DNA of 56,025 nucleotides, from NCBI GenBank assembly GCA_964345975.1, contig CAYFSS010000012.1, positions 1-56,025 on the forward strand, written 5' to 3'. Position 1 is the stretch's first letter; each line of letters opens with the position of its first letter. Position numbers and translations under genes: made by a program. The DNA is from CAYFSS01 sp964345975. GTDB lineage: Bacteria; Bacillota; Clostridia; Saccharofermentanales; Fastidiosipilaceae. The notes under the pieces were generated by a model. It was not told where the DNA came from and searched no databases. It saw nothing but the letters and a program-made list of their open reading frames with translations. Positions 41,362 through 49,596 of this stretch are shown in pieces.

Positions 41362-43017
41362 TTAGACCCCTTCGACGGCACCAAAGAAGAGTTCGATGTC
41401 TTCTTCGACGGTACCGATCGGGGCAATGCCGAACTGCTCGACTAAGACGTTTGCAACGTTAGGAGAGAGGAAAGCGGGGAGTGTCGGTCCCAAGTGGATA
41501 TTCTTGACGCCGAGATAGAGGAGCGCAAGGAGGACGATGACAGCCTTCTGTTCGTACCAAGCGATGTTGAAGACGAGGGGCAGATCGTTGACGGATTCAA
41601 GTTCGAAGATTTCCTGGAGTTTAAGGGCGATCAATGCAAGCGAATAGGAGGCGTTGCACTGACCTGCATCGAGAACTCGTGGGATACCGTTAATGTCACC
41701 CAAACCAAGCTTGTTGTAACGATACTTAGCACATCCTGCGGTGAGGATCACGACATCTTCCGGGAGAGCTTCGGCAAATTCCGTGTAGTAATTACGAGAC
41801 TTCATGCGACCGTCACAACCTGCCATGACGACAAATTTACGGATCGCGCCGGTCTTGACCGCATCGACAATTCTGTCAGCGAGTTCGAAGACCTGGTTAT
41901 GGGCGAAACCGCCGACGATGGTACCGGTTTCGATCTCTGTGGGAGATTCCAGGGCCTTGGCTTGTTCGATGATCGCTGAGAAGTCTTTGGTTTCACCGAT
42001 GTCGCCGGAAATATGCTTGACGCCCGGATAGCCCGCGGAACCGGTGGTCCAAATGCGATCTTGGTAGCTATCGGCAACGGGGACGATGCAGTTTGTGGTC
42101 ATGAGAATGGGACCGTTGAAAGAGGCGAATTCTTCCTTCTGCTTCCACCAAGCATTGCCGTAGTTGCCTGCGAAGTGATCATACTTCTTGAAGGCCGGAT
42201 AGTACTGGGCGGGGAGCATTTCGGAGTGGGTGTAGACATCGACGCCGGTGCCTTCGGTCTGCTCAAGGAGCATTTCCATGTCACGGAGGTCATGGCCGGA
42301 GACGAGGATCCCGGGATTGCTACGAACACCGATTTCAACCTTTGTGATCTCAGGGTGCCCATAGGTGTCAGTATTGGCTTTGTCGAGGAGAGCCATGCAT
42401 TGGACACCGTATTCGCCGGTCTTGAGGGTCAAGGTCACAAGGTCATCGACGGAGACTGAATCGTCAAGCGTCTTTGCTAGGGTATCCTGAATGAAAGTGT
42501 CGAGATCTTCGTCGTCATGGAGGAGGACGTTTGCATGCTTGGAATAAGCGGCGATACCCTTCAAACCGTAGGTGATGAGCTCACGGAGGCTACGGACGTC
42601 TTCGTTTTCGGTGTAGAAGACACCGACTTCGTGTGAGGCTATTTTCTCTTCGTATTGGCTCTCGTCACTGTTCCAGAGAGCAGCTTCGGGCAGCGTCGTC
42701 TTATCTTCAACCTGAGCCAGAAGCTCTTCCTTGGTGGCCAGGGTGTAGGTGATGCGGGCAGTGAGTGCTTCGGGGTCAAAGTTCGCATTCGTGATCGTGG
42801 TGAAGAGATTCAGCGTCACAATGTGGTTGATGTCCTTCTTGATGGACTTACCTTCTTTGCGAAGCTGTGTGGTTACGGCTGACAGACCTTTCGTGACATA
42901 GATCAAGAGATCTTGGATCCCTGAAATCTCGGAATTCTTACCGCATACTCCCTGGACGGTACAACCGATTCCACGGGCTGTTTCCTGACACTGATAGCAA
43001 AACATCTTCTGTTCCAT
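41362..43017 (-). CDS. hcp: Hybrid-cluster protein / hydroxylamine reductase, class I
   Basis: 551 residues from the ATG at 43017, with AGGAG 5 nt upstream. The N-terminal Fe-S motif is FCYQCQETARGIGC followed by GVC (C-x2-C-x8-C-x5-C), the class I spacing of anaerobes. Hybrid-cluster ligands are visible in GVFYTENEDVRSL, SGHDLRDMEML, NCIVPV, GCDGRMKSRNYYTEF, TAGCAKYRYNKL and DAGQCNASYS, with the later WYEQKAVIVLLALL. It reduces NO or hydroxylamine in nitrosative stress. A divergent Crp/Fnr-type regulator gene and an FNR-like box lie upstream. Confidence 0.95.
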   Translation of the reverse strand: MEQKMFCYQCQETARGIGCTVQGVCGKNSEISGIQDLLIYVTKGLSAVTTQLRKEGKSIKKDINHIVTLNLFTTITNANFDPEALTARITYTLATKEELLAQVEDKTTLPEAALWNSDESQYEEKIASHEVGVFYTENEDVRSLRELITYGLKGIAAYSKHANVLLHDDEDLDTFIQDTLAKTLDDSVSVDDLVTLTLKTGEYGVQCMALLDKANTDTYGHPEITKVEIGVRSNPGILVSGHDLRDMEMLLEQTEGTGVDVYTHSEMLPAQYYPAFKKYDHFAGNYGNAWWKQKEEFASFNGPILMTTNCIVPVADSYQDRIWTTGSAGYPGVKHISGDIGETKDFSAIIEQAKALESPTEIETGTIVGGFAHNQVFELADRIVDAVKTGAIRKFVVMAGCDGRMKSRNYYTEFAEALPEDVVILTAGCAKYRYNKLGLGDINGIPRVLDAGQCNASYSLALIALKLQEIFELESVNDLPLVFNIAWYEQKAVIVLLALLYLGVKNIHLGPTLPAFLSPNVANVLVEQFGIAPIGTVEEDIELFFGAVEGV

Positions 43018-43095
43018 CTTTACTCCTTCTCTTACGTAGAGTTTCTTATTCAAAAGCCGTCGAGAATCTTCTCTGACGCTTCATTGCAGTAATTT

Positions 43096-43109
43096 ATGCA
43101 GGGGTGCAT
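43096..43109. promoter_or_regulatory. Inverted repeat ATGCA-gggg-TGCAT in the hcp promoter region
   Basis: Perfect 5-4-5 palindrome, 79 nt upstream of hcp. On the minus strand CATAAA (43098-43093) could be the hcp -10 and overlaps this repeat. Confidence 0.35.
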
Positions 43110-43123
43110 GTAGGCTGAGCTTC

Positions 43124-43137
43124 TTGATCGACCTCAA
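43124..43137. promoter_or_regulatory. FNR-like box between hcp and the Crp/Fnr gene
   Basis: TTGAT-cgac-CTCAA matches the FNR consensus TTGAT-N4-ATCAA at 9 of 10 positions; flanking C and G (43123, 43138) extend a CTTGA-N6-TCAAG palindrome. If CATAAA is the hcp -10, the centre is about 40-45 nt before the start site, the class II activator position. Confidence 0.6.
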
Positions 43138-43163
43138 GCATAAATTTCCTCGCGACAACGTTC

Positions 43164-43192
43164 TTGCTTGAAAGCTGACTAAATAATAATCT
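43164..43192 (+). promoter_or_regulatory. Weak promoter candidate of the Crp/Fnr gene
   Basis: TTGCTT (43164-43169) and TAATCT (43187-43192) with a 17-nt spacer. Confidence 0.3.
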
Positions 43193-43224
43193 AGTGGAAA
43201 CGCTTACTGTGTTGTTTTAACCAC

Positions 43225-43920
43225 ATGAGAAGAAGGTGTGATTTGGATCAGAAATTGCTTAGGAGCATGAATCTCTTTGCGGATTTTACCGATGAAGAAC
43301 TCTTCGAAGGTGCGACTCTGCTTCGTGTTCAACAGAAATCTTATGAGAAAGGCGAGCGTATTTTGCAGGCCGGCGATGTGACCCATGAAATGGGCTACGT
43401 CATTAGCGGTAGTGTCCACATTGAGTCAAATGACTTCTGGGGAAATCGCCTTATTTTGGATAATATTGCTGCCGGGGAGTTCTTTGCTGGGCCCTTTGCT
43501 TTCTTGCCTGAAGAAGTCTTATTAGTTGATGTCACGGCAAATCAGGCATGTGAGGTTTTATTCTTGAATCTTACATTGTTGGATGATGCTGCGATTCAAG
43601 AGAAATCCTGGGCAAGGAAGTTGATGCTAAAGCTCATGACGATTATGGCTCGGAAAAATTTGATTCTATCGCGACGTAATTTCCACACTGCTCCGAAGAC
43701 GATTCGTCATAGAGTCATGGCGTATTTGAATTCCGTTGCTATCCATAGTAAAAGTGCAAGTTTCGAAATTCCCTTTGATCGTCAGCAGATGGCCGACTAT
43801 CTCAACGTCGAGCGAACCGCTCTGTCCAAAGAACTTGGACGTATGAAGCGTGAAGGCTTGATTAACTTCCACCGGAGTTCGTTCACCCTCTTCGAGTTTG
43901 ATGCCGGAACGGTTTCGTAA
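43225..43920 (+). CDS. Crp/Fnr-family transcriptional regulator
   Basis: 231 residues. A cupin-type sensor (12-125: FADFTDEELFEGATLLR, YEKGERILQAGDVTHEMGYVISGSVHIE) precedes a dimer helix and a winged helix (about 160-228: FDRQQMADYLNVERTALSKELGRMKREGLI). No N-terminal Cys cluster like that of E. coli FNR is present; only Cys5 and one internal Cys are seen, so it is not an Fe-S FNR. Alternatives to the ATG at 43225 include a TTG at 43243 with AGAAGG ahead of it. Divergent from hcp, it probably senses nitrosative stress and controls hcp, like HcpR, but the ligand is unknown. Confidence 0.87.
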   Translation: MRRRCDLDQKLLRSMNLFADFTDEELFEGATLLRVQQKSYEKGERILQAGDVTHEMGYVISGSVHIESNDFWGNRLILDNIAAGEFFAGPFAFLPEEVLLVDVTANQACEVLFLNLTLLDDAAIQEKSWARKLMLKLMTIMARKNLILSRRNFHTAPKTIRHRVMAYLNSVAIHSKSASFEIPFDRQQMADYLNVERTALSKELGRMKREGLINFHRSSFTLFEFDAGTVS

Positions 43921-44037
43921 ATCCCGATTGGAGTTGGTGAGGGGGCTTTTGGATTGTAATATTTAACCTAAACTGCAAGCTTAAATGAGCCCATAGCGTG
44001 TGAGTTTTATGATGACGAAGAATCGAGGACTTGAGGC

Positions 44038-44526
44038 ATGCGCATCGAACCCTATAAGCCTGAATATTTGAATGACGTTCGTCGCCTGATTGCCGATTAT
44101 CGTGTCACGCTGAGGTCTTTCAAGGGGCTTGAATCGACCCCCGATCCAGCAGCTGCAGCCGAAGAGCTTCAAGATTACCTTAGAGAAGAGATGCCGATCT
44201 TTGTCGCTCTGAGCGATGAAGAAGTTGTAGCCTACATGGTGCTTCGCATCGATGCCCCCTGCGTATGGGGCGAGTCCATCTATGTCCTGCCGACGCATCG
44301 AAAGCTTGGGATTGCTTCGCGCTTGCTGGAGAAGGCTGAAGCGGTTGCTCGCACGTATGGGGAGGATAATCTTTACTACTACGTCCATCCCAATAACGAC
44401 GGGGTCATTGCGTTTCTGAAATCCCATGGTTATTCCGTGCTGAATCTCATTGAGGTTCGTAAGCAAGGCAAGGATGAGACCCTGAATCAAACGATTCAGG
44501 TTGGAGATCATCGCTTCGATTACTAG
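44038..44526 (+). CDS. GNAT-family N-acetyltransferase
   Basis: 162 residues. Acetyl-CoA binding is seen in ESIYVLPTHRKLGIASRLLEKAEAVART (motif A, R/Q-x-x-G-x-A at about 85-92), preceded by a beta strand VVAYMVLRIDAP, and motif B YYYVHPNNDGVIAFLKSHGYSVLN. The substrate is not readable. GAGG lies about 9 nt before the ATG. The stop codon sits in a 15-nt tandem duplication. Flanked by inverted copies of GGGGGCTTTTG (43941 and 44565). Confidence 0.85.
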   Translation: MRIEPYKPEYLNDVRRLIADYRVTLRSFKGLESTPDPAAAAEELQDYLREEMPIFVALSDEEVVAYMVLRIDAPCVWGESIYVLPTHRKLGIASRLLEKAEAVARTYGEDNLYYYVHPNNDGVIAFLKSHGYSVLNLIEVRKQGKDETLNQTIQVGDHRFDY

Positions 44527-44553
44527 CGCTTCGATTACTAGCGCTTTGATACT
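44512..44553 (+). repeat. 15-nt tandem duplication over the GNAT stop codon
   Basis: CGCTTCGATTACTAG at 44512-44526 and 44527-44541, then a partial third copy to 44553. The second copy repeats the last codons and TAG in frame. Confidence 0.85.
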
Positions 44554-44624
44554 CAAAAGCCCCCCGCCCATCCTTTCACTTTCTTTACAGACAAAACAGG
44601 TTCATTAAAAGCGCAAGAAGATGC

Positions 44625-44682
44625 TTGACAAGGCAACTCGTTGCGCTTACCTTATGCAAGAAGGTGCGTAACAACTTGCATA
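44625..44682 (+). promoter_or_regulatory. dinB-like promoter region with two inverted repeats
   Basis: TTGACA (44625-44630) and TACCTT (44648-44653), 17 nt apart, form a promoter candidate. GCAAC-tc-GTTGC (44633-44644) lies between them. TATGCAAG (44653-44660) and CTTGCATA (44675-44682), perfect 8-bp arms with a 14-nt spacer, lie at and after the start. No LexA box (CGAAC-N4-GTTCG) was found. Confidence 0.5.
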
Positions 44683-44760
44683 TGGATCCTTTGCTTCTTT
44701 CGCACCGGTACAAGGAAGAACGGCCTCGACAGGTGACCGCCGAGTTTAAGGGGGTGCGGT

Positions 44761-45999
44761 ATGGAGCGGCTTATTCTCCACAGTGATATTAATAATTGTT
44801 ATGCCGCCATTGAGTCGATCAGTCGACCGGAGTTGAAGACGGTCCCCATGGCCGTGGGCGGTTCTTCATCCGATCGTCATGGCATCATCTTGGCAAAGAA
44901 CGAGCTGGCAAAACTCTATAAGATCAAGACGGGCGAGGCTATTTGGGAGGCCAAGAAGAAGTGTCCCGGGCTCCTGATTATCCAGCCCAACTACGATCTA
45001 TACGTCGAGGTCTGTGAGCAGGTTCGATCGATCTATCGTCGCTACACGGACCAAGTGGAGAACTTCGGTATGGATGAGTGCTGGCTGGATTGCACAGGGA
45101 GTCAACGACTCTTTGGCGACGGTCTCACCATTGCCCGCCGTATTGCAAAGGAGATCCGCGAAGAAATAGGGCTCACGGTTTCCATCGGTGTTGCCAATAA
45201 CAAGGTCTTTGCAAAGCTTGCCTCGGATCTCCGTAAGCCCGATGCCATTACGCTTGCGATGCCGGACTCGTATGAAACGAAGATCTTCCCCTTGCCTGTC
45301 GGTGAGCTCTTAGGGGTAGGTCCCGCTACGAACCGTAAACTCAATAAGATCGGTATATTCACGATCGGGCAACTGGCGCGACTGGATCTTCAGGTCTTGC
45401 ATCAGCTCTTGGGAAAGAACGGTGTGATGCTGGGCAAGTATGCTCGGGGTGAAGGCTATACCGTGGTTCAAGGGTTCGGGCATGACGAGAAGATCTTGTC
45501 CATCGGTCGAGGTCTTACGACGCGGGAGGATATGGTCTCCGAGGCGGCTGTCTATAGCCTGATGAAGGAATTGGCACAAGAGGTGGGAGCGCGTCTTAGA
45601 GGGGAATATCTTCTAGCTACGGCCGTCTCTATCAGTGTCCGAGATACGGAGCTCTTCACCAAGGAATATCAGACGAGTCTTGGCTACGAGACGCACAGTG
45701 GAAGTCTCATTGCCCAAGCGGGGTTGGAGCTCTTTCGAGAACGCTACCGCTGGGAAAGACCGGTCAGGTCTTTGACGATCCGAGCGCTTCGCTTAGTTGA
45801 TTGGAGTGAGGGAAGGCAGCTTAGTTACTGTAGTCCACCCGGCTTGGATAAGACGGAACAACTGGACCTCTCGGTGGAGGGGATACGAAAGAGGTTCGGG
45901 CGAAACGCCATTTTCTATGGCAACAAGATGAAGCACGAATTCCTCTTCTCAAAGACGGATGTTCGCGTGCTCATGCCGACGGGTTGGCATTCGGGTTAG
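44761..45999 (+). CDS. dinB: Y-family DNA polymerase (DinB/ImpB/MucB/SamB)
   Basis: 412 residues. Catalytic carboxylates: Asp8 in LHSDINNCYAAIE and the Asp-Glu pair in FGMDECWLDCTG (about 104-109). The thumb HhH segment (LLGVGPATNRKLNKIGIFTIGQLA) and little-finger domain follow. It belongs to the Firmicutes UV-damage subgroup (DINNCYA) rather than classical Pol IV. No beta-clamp motif at the C-terminus is obvious. GGGGGTG is 4 nt before the ATG. Translesion synthesis, with an operator-like repeat upstream. Confidence 0.92.
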   Translation: MERLILHSDINNCYAAIESISRPELKTVPMAVGGSSSDRHGIILAKNELAKLYKIKTGEAIWEAKKKCPGLLIIQPNYDLYVEVCEQVRSIYRRYTDQVENFGMDECWLDCTGSQRLFGDGLTIARRIAKEIREEIGLTVSIGVANNKVFAKLASDLRKPDAITLAMPDSYETKIFPLPVGELLGVGPATNRKLNKIGIFTIGQLARLDLQVLHQLLGKNGVMLGKYARGEGYTVVQGFGHDEKILSIGRGLTTREDMVSEAAVYSLMKELAQEVGARLRGEYLLATAVSISVRDTELFTKEYQTSLGYETHSGSLIAQAGLELFRERYRWERPVRSLTIRALRLVDWSEGRQLSYCSPPGLDKTEQLDLSVEGIRKRFGRNAIFYGNKMKHEFLFSKTDVRVLMPTGWHSG

Positions 46000-46061
46000 G
46001 GCTGCTGCCGGCGCTGTTCCTGGTGTACAGGTTAGGGATGCCGCCTAGGACATCGATCAAT

Positions 46062-48989
46062 CTAGCCTGGATGCCCCCAACGACGGGCAAGCCTTTGATG
46101 GAGACGTGAATCAGGCGGAGGTGATCCGATGCGTAAGAAGAGCATGGTCGTGAAACCTACCAGGGCGAGATAGGGGATCGCCAAGAAGAGCACGTTCCCG
46201 AGGAGGGGCTGGACATAGAAGAGGTTGGGAAATATAACAAGCGCAAAGATGAAACCAAAGATCAAGCTTGCAAGGAGGACCGTCCGAAGAAGTGTGAGCG
46301 GACTCGACACTTTCCACAAGATAATAAAGCCAATCAGCCCGAGGCCCAAGGTTGCCAAGGTCGACGTATCAGCATTTGAGACCCCCAAAAACTGACTAAA
46401 GTAATCAAGGAAAACAATCATGGCGACCGCAGCAAGTCCTGCCGGCAGAGCTCGTGAGAAGACTTTATGAAGGAAGGATCCTTGGACTCGATTCTTATTG
46501 GGTTTAAGAGCCAAGAAGAAAGCCGGGATCCCGATCGTGCTGGAAGAGATGAGTGTCATCTGGATGGGGAAGACGGGGTATGGCGAAGGGATGAAGATGT
46601 AGAGGAAACTCAAGAGTGAAGAATAGACCGTCTTCACAAGGAAGAGCGTTGCCACGCGCTCAATATTGTTGATGATACGGCGCCCTTCGTAGACTCCCGG
46701 GATGAGGGCTGAGAGGTTATCTTCAAGAAGAACAAAGTCAGCCGTCCGACGGGCCGCATCACTTCCGCTGACCATGGCAATGGAGCAATCGGCTTCACGG
46801 AGGGCGGGGACGTCGTTCACTCCGTCGCCGGTCATACCAACCGTATGACCTACAGCTTGGAGGGTGCGGAGGAGAGCGCGCTTTTGATAGGGGTTTACAC
46901 GACCGAAGATGTTATTCTCTGTGGCGATCTGTCGAAGATCGGAGCCCGGGCTCACCGTTGACATGTCAATCCATTTCTCGGCGTGTTCGAATCCGGCTCG
47001 CTTAGCAATGCTGGCGACAGTTTCAGGATTATCGCCTGAGATAATCTTCAGCGTTACGCCTTGCTCTCGGAAGTAATCCAAAGTGCGCGGAGCATCTTCT
47101 CGGATCTCATCGATGAGGATAACGAAGCAGACAGCTTCGATGTCGGCCGGAACGGTTGGATCCTCAGAAGATTCCAATCCGGACTTGCTCTGTGCCAGCA
47201 AGAGGACGCGGTGCCCGCTAGCGCTTTCTTCGTGAATTAACTCCTGATAGGGGCGACGCAGGTCTTCAGACAGAATGAATTCGGAAGCACCTAAGAACCA
47301 GCTTCCATGATCTGCAAACGTGACGGCTGACCATTTACGAGCTGACGAGAAGTTGATGACGTCTTGCACCTTCCAATCATTGCTCTGTTGAAAAGCCTCC
47401 TCCATCGCTTCTTGTGTGCCGCCTGTCGCTTCGGTTGCACCGGCGATAGCTCCAAGAATTTTCTGCAACTCATCTTCGGAATACTCGTCTGATAGAGGTC
47501 TGATGCCATTGACAAACATGTGACCGCTCGTGATCGTCCCTGTTTTATCGAGACAAAGGACATCCAATCTTGCGAGCATCTCGATGGCCGGCATGGTTTG
47601 GGTCAAGATCTTATGGCGAGCTAAGTTAATGGTTCCGCTGGCAAACGCAACCTCCGTCAAGAGAATAAGCCCTTCAGGAATCATTCCAACGAGGGCAGCA
47701 ACGGAACTAACTAAGACGACATCGAGGCGTGCATCGGTAGCCTGGTGATACTTTGAGAAAGCCAAGGCCACACCGATTGGGAGAATAATGACACTTACGA
47801 TCCGGATGATCTTTTGGAGTGAATGGCGAAGCTCTGAACGCTGGACTTTTTCTTGCTTTGCTTCTGCAGCCAGTCTGGCCGCATAGGTGTCAGCGCCGAC
47901 CTTGGTGACACGGAGTTTGGCTTTGCCTGCTACGACAAGAGAGCCGGAGTAGACGGAAGCTCCGGGGGCTTTTACGACACTGTTCGCTTCACCCGTTAAC
48001 TGGGATTCATCGACTTCGAAGCCCTTGCCCTCAATGAAGACGGCATCGACACTGACTTGCTGGCCGTTTTCAAGGAGGATGATGTCGTCGACGACCAAGT
48101 CATTGACAGAAATTTTCCATACACGACCTTCTCTTAGGACAAGCGCCGTGGGTTCAACGAGAAGAGACAGTTTGTCGACGGTTTCTTTCGCCTTCACTTC
48201 CTGCACGATACCGACTAAGAGATTCGTGAAGACAACCGCTAAGAAGCCCAGATTCTTGAGGTGAGAAGCATCCATGGTTGCTGCAAAGAGAATGACGGCA
48301 GCAAGACCGAAGTTCAAAAAGTTAAAGAGGGTGAAGACGTTGTCGCGGACGATCTCTTTGACCGTACGGGTCAACGGTTCTTGCGGGGCATTGTAAGCGC
48401 CGGCAGCAATTCGTGCGTCGACTTCATCTTCTGTTAGACCGTGATTCAGGTAATGATCGATCTCGGAAGTTTCAGCGTCTTCTGAGATGAGCTCTGAAAA
48501 GTCGGAGTCTCCTAAGCTTTCCGCTGTGGTTTGGGCTTGAGGTTCAGCGGACTCGTCTTCTACAGACCCGTCTTCTACAGCCCCGTCTTCTACAGTCCCG
48601 TCTTCTGCAGCCCCGTCTTCTGCAGGCCCGTCTTCAGCAGGCACGTCTTCTACAGACCCGTCTTCTGCGGACTCGTCTTTCGCGGACTCGGCGAACGCTT
48701 CAACCGCTTCGTGCTCATCATCTAGTGACCCGACTTCAAACGTTTCTGAGTCGGAAACAGTAATAGCACCGGATTCCGGAGCATGCGCTTCGCGCGAACC
48801 CAAAATCCTTGAACCTTCCGTTTCAGCGTCAGACGCTTCAAGCGGATCGGACAATGTAGAATCCTCAGAAACTGCAGGAACGCTAGCCATCTCAGAAACC
48901 TCTGCGTTCTCCTGCTCGACAGTCTCCGGCACCACGCCGGATGACTTGATCTCGGAAGATCGATCGTTCTTTGCCGGATTATTGCTCAT
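46062..48989 (-). CDS. Cation-transporting P-type ATPase (CtpE-like) with a long acidic N-terminus
   Basis: 975 residues. Phosphorylation motif LDKTGTITSG, KIISGDNPETVASIAKRAGF, and MTGDGVNDVPALREADCSIAM. The membrane motif VGMIPEGLILLTEVAFASG marks the CtpE/CaxP-type group; CtpE moves Ca2+ in mycobacteria, so calcium is the leading guess. About ten membrane segments. Residues 1-184 are not part of the fold: Ser/Glu/Asp/Ala-rich, including nine imperfect EDGxx pentads (107-150). AGGAG is 6 nt before the ATG. It follows the dCMP deaminase by 9 nt as a two-gene operon. Confidence 0.9.
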   Translation of the reverse strand: MSNNPAKNDRSSEIKSSGVVPETVEQENAEVSEMASVPAVSEDSTLSDPLEASDAETEGSRILGSREAHAPESGAITVSDSETFEVGSLDDEHEAVEAFAESAKDESAEDGSVEDVPAEDGPAEDGAAEDGTVEDGAVEDGSVEDESAEPQAQTTAESLGDSDFSELISEDAETSEIDHYLNHGLTEDEVDARIAAGAYNAPQEPLTRTVKEIVRDNVFTLFNFLNFGLAAVILFAATMDASHLKNLGFLAVVFTNLLVGIVQEVKAKETVDKLSLLVEPTALVLREGRVWKISVNDLVVDDIILLENGQQVSVDAVFIEGKGFEVDESQLTGEANSVVKAPGASVYSGSLVVAGKAKLRVTKVGADTYAARLAAEAKQEKVQRSELRHSLQKIIRIVSVIILPIGVALAFSKYHQATDARLDVVLVSSVAALVGMIPEGLILLTEVAFASGTINLARHKILTQTMPAIEMLARLDVLCLDKTGTITSGHMFVNGIRPLSDEYSEDELQKILGAIAGATEATGGTQEAMEEAFQQSNDWKVQDVINFSSARKWSAVTFADHGSWFLGASEFILSEDLRRPYQELIHEESASGHRVLLLAQSKSGLESSEDPTVPADIEAVCFVILIDEIREDAPRTLDYFREQGVTLKIISGDNPETVASIAKRAGFEHAEKWIDMSTVSPGSDLRQIATENNIFGRVNPYQKRALLRTLQAVGHTVGMTGDGVNDVPALREADCSIAMVSGSDAARRTADFVLLEDNLSALIPGVYEGRRIINNIERVATLFLVKTVYSSLLSFLYIFIPSPYPVFPIQMTLISSSTIGIPAFFLALKPNKNRVQGSFLHKVFSRALPAGLAAVAMIVFLDYFSQFLGVSNADTSTLATLGLGLIGFIILWKVSSPLTLLRTVLLASLIFGFIFALVIFPNLFYVQPLLGNVLFLAIPYLALVGFTTMLFLRIGSPPPDSRLHQRLARRWGHPG
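48556..48690 (-). repeat. 15-nt tandem array in the ATPase N-terminus
   Basis: Nine consecutive 15-nt units (plus-strand TCTTCTACAGNCCCG and variants) with no indels, encoding EDGSV, EDGAV, EDGTV, EDGAA, EDGPA and relatives. The last units (48661-48690) are the most diverged. Confidence 0.9.
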
Positions 48990-48998
48990 CCAACACTC

Positions 48999-49496
48999 CT
49001 AGATGATATCTGCATCGAAGGAGAGATTGATAGACTCTACTCCGGCTTCGAGCAGTTTATACGTGATCCCTGCTGAATCAAACATGCGGCGTGAAGCCTC
49101 ACTCATTTCGCTGTCACGATATTTATCGGATAGATAAACGACGTGGCGGATACCGGATTGGATGATGGCTTTTGCGCATTCATTGCAAGGGAAGAGAGCG
49201 ACATAAACCGTACAGTTCTTCAGATCGCGTCCTAAACTGTTGAGAATTGCATTGAGCTCGGCATGGGCGACATAGGCATACTTGTTATCGAGGAAGTCTC
49301 CTTCGCGCGACCAAGGGAAGTCGTCATCGGAACAACCCAAGGGAAGACCGTTATACCCGGTACCGACAATCTTCTTATCTTCATTGACGATGCAAGCTCC
49401 AACTTGCGTGTTGGGATCCTTGCTACGCTTGGCAGCCAGGAGTGCAACACCCATAAAGTACTCATCCCAGCTAATATAGTCTTGTCTTTTGCCCAT
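48999..49496 (-). CDS. dCMP deaminase / ComEB-like cytidine deaminase
   Basis: 165 residues. Zinc site HAELNAIL and PCNECAKAI; DPNTQVGACIV and GTGYNGLPLGCSD are the nucleotide-binding segments. It deaminates dCMP to dUMP for thymidylate synthesis. GGGAGG is 7 nt before the ATG. First gene before the CtpE-like ATPase; a shared purpose is not evident. Confidence 0.93.
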   Translation of the reverse strand: MGKRQDYISWDEYFMGVALLAAKRSKDPNTQVGACIVNEDKKIVGTGYNGLPLGCSDDDFPWSREGDFLDNKYAYVAHAELNAILNSLGRDLKNCTVYVALFPCNECAKAIIQSGIRHVVYLSDKYRDSEMSEASRRMFDSAGITYKLLEAGVESINLSFDADII

Positions 49497-49596
49497 TCCA
49501 TGACCTCCCGATGATAATGCGTTAGGAATTATTATATCCTGAAAAGCCTAGACATAATGATCACAAAATTAAGATGAGAAAAGAGGATCATGAGGA

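Noticed and set aside
44527..44760. LexA/SOS box before dinB
   Set aside because: No CGAAC-N4-GTTCG match; only the different repeats reported above.
48556..48690. CRISPR-like regular repeat
   Set aside because: Units are contiguous 15-mers with no spacers, and they encode protein repeats.
48531..48725. Plus-strand open frame of repeated F-Y-S-P-V-type pentads
   Set aside because: It is the reverse reading of the ATPase acidic repeat; no ribosome site.
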